Shown here: positions 1 through 7,008 of the stretch, one piece after another
How the letters are laid out: each line of letters opens with the position of its first letter
How positions within the stretch are numbered: position 1 is the first letter of the stretch
Source: Azolla pinnata
Taxonomy: Eukaryota > Streptophyta > Polypodiopsida > Salviniales > Salviniaceae
Length of the DNA: 22,549 bases
Assembly (NCBI GenBank): GCA_037176905.1
Contig: JBBBWG010030232.1
Location: 17,860 to 40,408 of the forward strand
Reading direction: 5' to 3'
Made by a program: the position numbers and the translations under genes
Notes under the pieces: generated by a model
Database searches by the model: none
Told to the model about the DNA's origin: nothing
The model's input: the letters and a program-made list of their open reading frames with translations, nothing else

Positions 1-135
1 TCCTCCTCCTCCTCATGATTCCAAACTCTTTCCGCGTCTTCTTCATGTCTTTTCCCTTCTCTTTCCTCCTCCTCCTCCTCTTCTTCTTCTCCTCCTCGTC
101 CTCCTCCTCCTCCTCCTTCTCCTCCTCCTACTGCT
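1..135. repeat. CTC/CTT trinucleotide microsatellite
   Basis: Imperfect (CTC)n/(CTT)n tract on the plus strand, purine-rich on the minus strand, densest at about 63-130. It either encodes Gly/Glu runs in, or lies in the first intron of, the possible gene starting at 278. Confidence 0.8.
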
Positions 136-278
136 TTGCCGTGCGGAGATTCGTCCTTGTTGTGCGGAGAGAAGACGATGTTCTTCCCCAGCGGGAGCCG
201 GGCGGAAGCTGCGACGAGGGCGGGGCGGGAAGGATTGCGCAGGGCGACGAGGGCGAAGGCGCAGAAGAGGCAATCCAT
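1..278 (-). CDS. Possible partial gene, N-terminus only, runs off left edge
   Basis: An ATG at 278-276 on the minus strand opens a frame with no stop to the window edge. It starts MDCLFCAFALVALRNP and continues through a basic, Ala/Leu-rich stretch to about residue 50 (SPHNKDESPHGKA). About four of five codons up to that point end in G or C, which suggests real coding sequence in an otherwise AT-rich window. After residue 50 the frame enters a GGA/GAA microsatellite encoding Gly and Glu runs. A possible donor (GCA|GTAGGA, exon end at 132) sits exactly where the repeat begins, so the repeat may be intron. The hydrophobic start could be a signal or transit peptide. I do not recognise the family. 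It could also be a chance frame in GC-rich DNA. Confidence 0.35.
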   Translation of the reverse strand, partial: MDCLFCAFALVALRNPSRPALVAASARLPLGKNIVFSPHNKDESPHGKAVGGGEGGGGGGRGGEEEEEEEEEREGKRHEEDAERVWNHEEEE

Positions 279-325
279 GGCTCCGCCTCCTCTTCACCTG
301 CGCAACAGGGCATGGCGGGCGCTCT

Positions 326-1022
326 GTGCAGCTCTATGAATGCATGCATGCATGTGTGCATGCATGTGTGTATGTATGCATACATGCGTGCGTGCATGCA
401 TGCGTGCGTGCATGTATGTGCGCGTATGTATGCATGCATGGACGTATGCGTGCTTGCATGCATACATGCATACACATACATACACACGCACGCGCACACA
501 TACACACATCACACATACACACATGCACGTATTTATGTGTGCAGGTGCGTATACGTATGCATGTACGTACGTATGCCTGCATGTACGAATGCATGCTTGT
601 TCTATGTGTATTTGCATGCCTATCTGTATGTATGTACGTATGTACGCACGCATGCATACGTGCATGCATTCTATGTGTCTGCTGCATGTACGCATGCATG
701 CATTGTGTGCATGTGCGTATACGTATGCATGTACGTACGTATGCCTACATGCATGCTTGTTCTGTGCGTATTTGCATGCCTGTCTGTATGTACGTATGTA
801 TGCACACATGCGTACGTGCATGCGTATGCATGCATGCATTCTATGTGTCTGCTGCCTGTATGCATGCTTGTTCTGTGCGTATTTGCATGCCTGTCTGTAT
901 GTACGTATGTATGCACACATGCGTACGTGCATGCGTATGCATGCGTGCATTCTATGTGTCTGCTGCCTGTATGCATGCATGTATGCATGTGCATACGTAT
1001 ATGGCTCAACATACGTATACGT
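326..1022. repeat. Alternating purine/pyrimidine TGCA/TGTA satellite with 111-bp tandem units
   Basis: About 700 bp is built almost wholly from TG, CA, TA and GC dinucleotide steps (TGCATGCATG, TATGTACGTA, ACACATACAC). Within it are near-identical 111-bp tandem copies at 750-860 and 861-971, with a related diverged copy starting at 590. A further shared block occurs near 546-585 and 712-749 (GTGCGTATACGTATGCATG). Because stop codons are rare in such sequence, both strands show long artificial frames rich in Cys, His, Met and Tyr; these are not genes. Confidence 0.9.
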
Positions 1023-1682
1023 ATTGCGCTTGACCCTGCAAAATATTGGCGAAACAATGTTTGGAACCTTAGAGCGGCGTTTTTGTCGAATGGCCATGTG
1101 AAAGATGCCAAGATCCCTTCCTTACAGCAACATCTTCTTTCTGATCAAGGTGTAAGAAGGTGCTTGATCAACGCGTTTGCAGATCTGTGCTTGATAATCG
1201 TTTTCAGTTAACACGGCTCGTAATTGAACAACTTGCTCGGCGAAGAAGTGTAAGTAACCGCTTGAGATCATCATTGCTCGTCGTATGGCTAGAAGCCCGA
1301 ACTGCATACCCGACGAACACAAATAACTCCAGTGCTCGTGATAGCGACAACAGCAGTGTTTAACAACAGGAGCTATTATGGGCATCAAAACCAGAGGTAA
1401 AGCTACGATTAGCAGAGGATGCTGGCGATTGTCAGCAGCAGTGCATCGAATCATCGTCAGGGGTAATTTTAACGTATTGTCTGGACAGTGAAGGAACGGA
1501 AATGAGAGCGAGAATGAGTGGAGACGATAAATTGTGGGAGCAAAGGATGTACAAAATGCAGATGGGTCACAAAAGGGCAGAATAACAGGCTTTACAGAAT
1601 ATGGGATCATCACGGAGGAGGGGCGCATTCTGATGCTGTACATTACTGCTGCTCGAGATCCCAATAGATCCGAGGCCAGTGG
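1023..1682. other. Unassigned sequence downstream of the tetraspanin-like gene
   Basis: No gene recognised. It is directly downstream of the minus-strand tetraspanin-like stop, so part is probably its 3' untranslated region. A 180-codon minus-strand frame at 1122-1664 has no family resemblance or coding-like composition. Confidence 0.5.
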
Positions 1683-2450
1683 TCAGAAGGTGTGGAGGAA
1701 GGCGCCTTGATTCATGGCGCGCACGAACGCGGAGCACGCGACGGCGTAGATGAGGAGCAGAACGACGAGGACGACGAGGCTAGTGATGGCGACAATGCCC
1801 CAGTCATGCTTGAAGCTGAGCAGGGCTTGCACGCGGCAGCTGCTAGCAGACGAGAGCAGGGACGAGACGCTGAGGGCCTCGTGGGCCGAGGACGATTCAG
1901 AAGCAGAAGCATCAGAAGCAGCAGAAGCAGCAGAAACAGCAGAAACAGCAGAAGCTGTAGAAACTGCAAAATCTTTAGAAACCGCAGAAACTGCAGAAGC
2001 ATCGGACGTGCTGGTGCTGCTGACGCGGATGATGTCCTGGAAGCCGTGGCTCTTGAGCAGGAACGCGAACGCGGTGAAGATGATGAGGAGGAGGAGGATG
2101 AGCGTGAGGAGGGCGATGTAGAGCCAGATGAGGCCGAGGATGCGCCGCCGCGCACCCGCCAAGCCGATGAAGGAGATCACAAACATGATGATGCCGATGC
2201 TGATGACGAGCCACTGCAGGCGGCTCGAGCAGTGGTAGCCGCGCTCCGCCAGCCAGATGCCGATGCCGAGGATGACGAGCGAGAGCAGCAGCGTCAGGAA
2301 GTTGATGAACACGAGCAGCCTGATGCTCAGCGAACGATGCATCGCGGGAGTCGAATAAGCAGCAGCACCGGCAGCAGCCGACGATGACGACAAACGATGT
2401 TGTTGTTGTTGTTGCTGCTGCTGCTGCAAGCCCCTCCGTTCGAACATCAC
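1683..2450 (-). CDS. Tetraspanin-like four-pass membrane protein
   Basis: Intronless frame of 255 residues. Hydrophobic segments lie at about 43-66, 79-99, 104-132 and 217-245, the tetraspanin spacing: short first loop, tight second-third hairpin, larger loop, fourth helix. The first loop and second helix (ERGYHCSSRLQW, then IGIIMFVISFIGLAGA) resemble plant tetraspanins. Residues 1-36 hold nine Gln in a row and a Ser/Ala tract. Met37 (2342-2340), just before the first helix, is an equally good start and closer to the usual plant N-terminus. The large loop (about 133-216) is unusual: an Ala/Ser/Val repeat (SAVSAVS, SAASAASDAS) with one Cys (205) and no GCC motif, which normally supports loop disulfides. 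The family organises membrane microdomains. It could instead be a four-pass protein of another family. Confidence 0.72.
   Translation of the reverse strand: MMFERRGLQQQQQQQQQHRLSSSSAAAGAAAYSTPAMHRSLSIRLLVFINFLTLLLSLVILGIGIWLAERGYHCSSRLQWLVISIGIIMFVISFIGLAGARRRILGLIWLYIALLTLILLLLIIFTAFAFLLKSHGFQDIIRVSSTSTSDASAVSAVSKDFAVSTASAVSAVSAASAASDASASESSSAHEALSVSSLLSSASSCRVQALLSFKHDWGIVAITSLVVLVVLLLIYAVACSAFVRAMNQGAFLHTF
1903..2006. repeat. Imperfect GCAGAA hexanucleotide repeat inside the tetraspanin-like CDS
   Basis: The plus strand reads repeated AGCAGAA and AACAGCAGAA-type units. On the coding strand they give the Ser/Ala/Val repeats of the extracellular loop, indicating that the loop was built or remodelled by microsatellite expansion. 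Confidence 0.75.
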
Positions 2451-3167
2451 TCTCGCGAACAGAAGAAACTAAAAAAAAAAAGAAGCAAAAACTGATACAA
2501 AGTTCTGTCTGGTCTGGCCTGTGTGTCTGCTAAGGCTTGGCGAGACCTCCTCTAGGGTTCTTGCTGTTTTGCTTGTCGATGCATCCATGGACCCTTATAC
2601 TCTCTGTCTCTTTTCTAGGCGGGCGTGCATGTAAAGCATGCATATAATATGCTTGTCTTCTTCCTCTGCCTTTCTTCCCTCCGCGTCGAAGTGATGCCAA
2701 GCTTCCATGTCACTCACTCACTCACACCTCGCCCCGTGGTTTTGTCGAGCTCTGCATGGTCCCACGTCCCCCACACCAAGCATATCCGTGTGTTGCTGTT
2801 GCTTCTGCTTGATCGAACCGCCGATTTGCAAAACACGCTCGGCGACGGCTGAAACAGACCTTGACGCATGTATACACGTACAAGATCGGTTGGGAAAAGC
2901 AGCTGCAGCTGCAGATGCAGAATCAGGCACTGAAATGCAGATGCAAATGCAGGTACAGATATCGATACCGATACCGATACCGATGAAGATGCCGATGCCG
3001 ATGCCGATGCCGAACTGATGCACGATCTGATGTTCTGATCGATCGGGAAACGGAAACGCATCCGCAGATGCAGAATCAGGCACAGATACAAATACAGATA
3101 CCGAAACAAATGCAAGTGCAAATGCAAATAGAGTCTTGAGAAATCAAGAGCATTCTTTCATTTGCAG
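2451..3167. repeat. Intergenic region with ATACCG/ATGCCG and CAGATG hexamer repeats
   Basis: It lies upstream of the tetraspanin-like gene. From about 2900 to 3130 the DNA is built from related hexamers: ATACCG units, then ATGCCG units (2959-3014), plus CAGATG/CAAATG units. The phrase CAGATGCAGAATCAGGCAC occurs twice, near 2911 and 3065, showing segmental duplication. The AT-poor start (2451-2620) probably contains the tetraspanin-like promoter, but no clear TATA box was assigned. Confidence 0.6.
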
Positions 3168-3314
3168 GATGAAAAATACAAGCATGTTATTGAGGAATGG
3201 CAGCAGCAGCAAGAAATGGAAGGCGATGATGCAAGAGAAGAGAAGAGGAGGGCGGTGCGAGCTGCGACAGCCATGGCGTGTGACCAAAACGGTGAAAGCA
3301 AGATGTATACAGAG
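3168..3314 (+). CDS. Candidate internal exon of an unrecognised plus-strand gene
   Basis: An open block of exactly 49 codons is bounded by an acceptor (TTCTTTCATTTGCAG|GAT) and a donor (GAG|GTGGGT). It encodes a charged, helix-prone peptide starting DEKYKHVIEEWQQQQEMEG with a later EEKRRAVRAA segment. The following 83 bp looks like a plant intron (pyrimidine-rich, ending GGAG at 3397), and the frame then reopens as KLGSGDRPQIETDLQRLF until it overlaps the phytocyanin-like gene antisense. A possible upstream exon ends ATGCAG|GTACAG at 2952 in the same phase. No start or stop exon is convincing and I do not recognise the family. It may be a gene fragment or chance. Confidence 0.25.
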
Positions 3315-3461
3315 GTGGGTTTTGCTGCCTCACTGTTCTTTTGGGGTTTTTTCCTGCTCTTTTCTTTTCTTTTCTTTTCCTTATTGCGTGTGTGGAGAAG
3401 TTGGGATCTGGGGATCGCCCACAAATAGAAACGGATCTGCAAAGGTTGTTCTCTGGATTGT

Positions 3462-3803
3462 CTAAGCTGCAAAGGTGTATAGGGTGTATACGGCAGCAAG
3501 GGCAAGAAGAGGGGCCACAAGGGCGCTGGGCTTGGAGGGAGCATGGGCATGGTTGGGAAGGTAAGTGGTGGAGTGGGGAGGAGGGAGGAAGATGACAGGC
3601 GAGTTGGGAATGTTGTTGTTGTTGCTGTTGCTGTTGACATTGCTGTTGGGGATGTTGTTGACATTGCTGGTGGGGATGTTGTTGACATTGCTGTTGGGGA
3701 TGTTGTTGCCATTGCTGTTGCCATTGCTGCTGGGAATGTTGTGATTGTTGTTGTTGTTGTTGTTGCCATTTCCATTGGCAATGTTGTTGTTACTGTTTGG
3801 AAG

Positions 3804-3838
<35 letters not shown>

Positions 3839-4602
3839 CATCATCTGCACTACTTGCAGGTGCAGCCAAGACGGTGATGGCCATGTGAAGCCCCTGCGAG
3901 CACTGGTCGGAATACCCGGAGATGAAGTAGTAGGTCTGTGCTGACACGAGCTCCATGGTCATGTCCCCCTCGCCTCCGTCGTTTGCCACAGGGTTATCGC
4001 TGGCGCAATCTCCATAAGCTTCTTTGGTCACCAGCAGAACGCTGCTCTGCCCGTAGCTGTAGCGGAAATCTGAGGGGCAAGCAAAACAAAAAACAGAGAA
4101 AAACGTCGATGATGGGTGAGATCGATTCCATCCTGCTTGTTGAAATCTGAGGAGCAAGCAAAAACAAACAGAGGAAAACGTCGATGATGGATGAGATCGA
4201 TCCATTCTGGTTGTTGTTGTTTCCCCGTCGACCTTGTACAGGTAGAAGGAAGGGAAACAAGCAGAAAAATGTGACGATAGATGTCGAGTTTGTACAGAAA
4301 GAAGGAAGGAAGGAAAGATGCAGAAAAACCCGATGATAGATGTTGATTTTGTACAGAAAGAAGGAAGAAGGGAACGGATTGGCCATGGAATCCGTGAACT
4401 TACACAGCGTATCGCCCACATAGAAGGTGTATTCGGCTGCCCATGCTTTGAGATCAGTGCCAGGGGACCATCCTGCTGCCCCGCCTACTGTATATGCTGT
4501 AGCATGCACTCCATCGAGCCTCGCCATAGCCGCCGCCAAGAGCACTACTGCTGCCAACAACAGCTCCCTGACACTACCTCCATGTGAAGTTTTCCTCGCC
4601 AT
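3462..4602 (-). CDS. Early-nodulin-like phytocyanin, GPI-anchored, copper ligands missing
   Basis: Two exons, 4602-4404 and 4069-3462, joined as CTG T|AT TTC, give 268 residues. The start at 4602 gives a good signal peptide (LLLAAVVLLAAAMA, cleavage near VHA34); an upstream in-frame ATG at 4656 is less suitable. Residues 35-134 are a plastocyanin-like domain: YTVGGAAGW, the DLKAWA and FYVGDTLYF strands, then YGDC88 and SDQC123, the two cysteines of the family disulfide. The four type 1 copper positions read Ser75, Ser117, Gln122 and Leu127 instead of His, Cys, His and Met/Gln, so copper binding is not expected, as in early-nodulin-like proteins. A long Asn-rich linker (from about 145) with NNIPNSNV-type repeats precedes a hydrophobic tail (ALVAPLLALAAVYTLY) typical of GPI signals. 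Likely at the outer plasma membrane or cell wall; function unknown. Confidence 0.85.
3611..3838. repeat. GTT/TTG trinucleotide microsatellite encoding the poly-Asn linker
   Basis: Runs of GTT on the plus strand (3613-3640 and 3741-3838, with eleven or so near-pure units at the right end) read as AAC on the coding strand. Between them GATGTTGTTGACATTGCTG-type units repeat four to five times and encode the NNIPNSNV motif. Confidence 0.85.
4065..4215. repeat. 77-bp tandem duplication covering the 3' splice site of the phytocyanin-like intron
   Basis: Two diverged copies start at 4065 and 4142, both beginning GAAATCTGAGG(G/A)GCAAGCAAAA and ending with CGTCGATGATGG(G/A)TGAGATCGAT. Each carries the intron-exon boundary (CTCAG|ATTTC on the minus strand). 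The intron therefore has two similar candidate acceptors, after 4070 and after 4147. Confidence 0.8.
4233..4377. repeat. 56-59-bp tandem repeats in the phytocyanin-like intron
   Basis: Units beginning TTGTACAG(A/G) followed by an AGAAGGAAGG tract start at 4233, 4289 and 4348; the last is partial. Together with the adjacent 77-bp duplication they make up nearly the whole 334-bp intron. Confidence 0.75.
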
Positions 4603-7008
4603 AGCCGACCAGTGACTGAAATCACCCACTATGTATTTGGCAGCTGCTAATGGCACACCACCAAATCACGCAGCTGCCGATTGCTGATCAGATTGCGCGC
4701 TTCTGTTCAATGAGTCAATCTCATCGAGGTTTTTGATGGGCTGAATTCCGTGCTGTCGATGGTGTCACTTGCATAATCTGCTGGAGCAATCGCCTTTTTA
4801 ATACAGAAGGATCTATGAACCCTCTCATTCAGGTATTCCAGCATTAAATATGCATGAACATCCGTGTGATACCTCCGTGTGATACCTCCGTGTGAGAACA
4901 ATCAGTTGATCGCATAATATTCCCCTTCCCTAATCCCATCTACTCCCATTTTGCAGGGTATCACACACACACACACCCTCTTCTTAGGTCACTCCTTGAA
5001 AGTTCAATCCATTCCCTTGGACTTTTTTTCTCCGTCAGATTCTCCCACAGATCAACTGCTCGGTGTTGCTGAGAATCTATTTAAATTTTGATTTTCCGAG
5101 TTAAAAATGGAAGTGCCACAGCACATTTGCCAGTTCAGGGATCCGAATTCGAAATATTTTAATGCCCTTTCATCACCTTGGGAAATCTGTGGGTCATTTG
5201 CATGTATGTATATACAGCAGCCAATGTAGCAACAAACAGGCTAAAAAAGGTTGATGAGAGCTGATAGAGATCAGTGACGGAAATTTATGTCATACATTGT
5301 AGCTGCTGCATAAACATGCAGTCTCAGCAAAGCTGGTCTGGCTAGACGTTGGATTTAAGAGATCATTAAACAAAGCAATAATCAATTCAGAGAGTGCATG
5401 GATTTTTTGTCAGACACCAAATTATAAACATATCAATAATCTATTATGGCTCTCATAGACATCAAATTAAAGAGATTATCAAGCAAAGTGAGCTCTGACT
5501 AGGGAACAATTCAGGAATGATAAATACACAAACATTTGCAAGTATATGATATTTTCCTGTTAAAATCTGGCAGCTGCCAGCTTTGATATTAGGCTTAGGG
5601 TTTGCTCTGGAAAGGGTGGTACTGCCAAATCTCCATATTACACTTTATGCCTCATGTTCTCATCTACTCCCACCTTTTGGCTATTTGACAAGTTGTGATT
5701 GGTAGATTCTGCTGACTCATCATGGATTCTGAGACAATTCAAGCCCTAACGCATCTATTGAGCTCTTCACATTTACATGCATGTATTGAAAGCTATTGCA
5801 TTAGTTAGCCCCACGTTGCACTAAACACTATATTTGCCCTCTGGCATCCTTACCAGATGCATTGTCAATCTCAAAGAACTCTGGAAGTGAAAAATCCAAA
5901 CTTTCACATTTTTCAAAATTCAGAAGAATTTGTGCATATAAAGGACACTCAGGATATTTGACATATCAAACTCCAAACAAGAATACAAACATAGACCCTT
6001 GATTAAATCTTTGGCTTAACAAGCTTTACACCGGTTCCAATCAAGCTGACTGTTATTAGAAGTGAATCATGTATGTAGTTCCTACAATCCATATTGAGAC
6101 TCGATTCAATACAAGTCGCTTAACATTAACAGAAGATATACATTTCAAAATGATCACTTACTGTCATGGCCTCATCATACTCTTGATTCGTGAGGTTATC
6201 AATCAAAACTAAATTTTATTCATACCATGTCAATATGTCACCACTAGTCCCGTGTAATAAGGGACATATCAAAATATATCATATTGTCAAAATTAAGAGC
6301 CATTGCTCGTTTTATCACAATTCACCTCTAATCCAGCTTTTATCCGGTGGGATCTTTAATGCTGATTTCATGAAAATAGGGTTTGGAAACAAATCTTGGA
6401 GGAGCAGACTTTGATTTGATGCATCAAGCAAACTTGATTTGATTGATGAGCATGTACTCATGCAACCATTCTCTCATTGTTTATTGCACCAACTTCCCTC
6501 AGGAGATGCAAGTTTCTATCAAACTTCCAACCCCATTCCTAGATTGTCAGAAGCTTCGCTCCTAGCACTGAACATTGTATTGTCAACCAATTCATGAAAG
6601 CATTTGAATGACACACGAATGTTGATGATGACTCTCTTATATGTACATGAAATCTCCAATTTGATGTGATCTTTCTTGATAAACAATTGTCCACAAATAC
6701 GTCTACGATACAAATCTCATCAGCTGAGAAAAAAAAACACCATCAAATTAGAGTAGAAAGGGTGCAACATTATATATCTGAGGTAGTAAAAGATTGACCT
6801 TCATTTACGCCGAAAAAACAAAACTAGAAGAAACAATATGACCAAGACTGACACCAATGGTATCAAGATTCTCCTAGATTTTGTTGCAGATACCTGATAC
6901 CAAAAGAAAAACATGTATTCTTGATCAGTCTAAGGTATGAATAGCATCTACACCATTAGATATTACAAAAAGACCAATAAAAGATTTTAGCTGCAAAATA
7001 AACACTGG
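4603..7008. other. AT-rich gap with no recognised gene
   Basis: No frame on either strand resembles a known protein. Small structures seen: a CTCCGTGTGATAC tandem repeat at about 4863-4895, a short CA run near 4967, and a telo-box-like AGGGTTT at 5597-5603. The left end should contain the phytocyanin-like promoter and the right end the Bet1 3' untranslated region. Confidence 0.55.

Noticed and set aside
15-1211. Very long overlapping frames on both strands with Cys/His/Met/Tyr-rich translations
   Set aside because: They are by-products of stop-poor TGCA/TGTA repeats; all frames and both strands are open, with no family resemblance.
1122-1664. 180-codon minus-strand frame
   Set aside because: It sits just downstream of the tetraspanin-like stop, has no recognisable domain and mixed composition; probably 3' untranslated sequence.
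1692-2387. Plus-strand Asp/Glu/Arg-rich frame of 231 codons
   Set aside because: It is antisense to the tetraspanin-like gene; its composition is the complement of Leu/Ser/Val codons and repeats.
3543-3944. Plus-strand Val/Ala/Gly-rich frame antisense to the phytocyanin-like gene
   Set aside because: It is a shadow of the AAC-repeat linker on the opposite strand.
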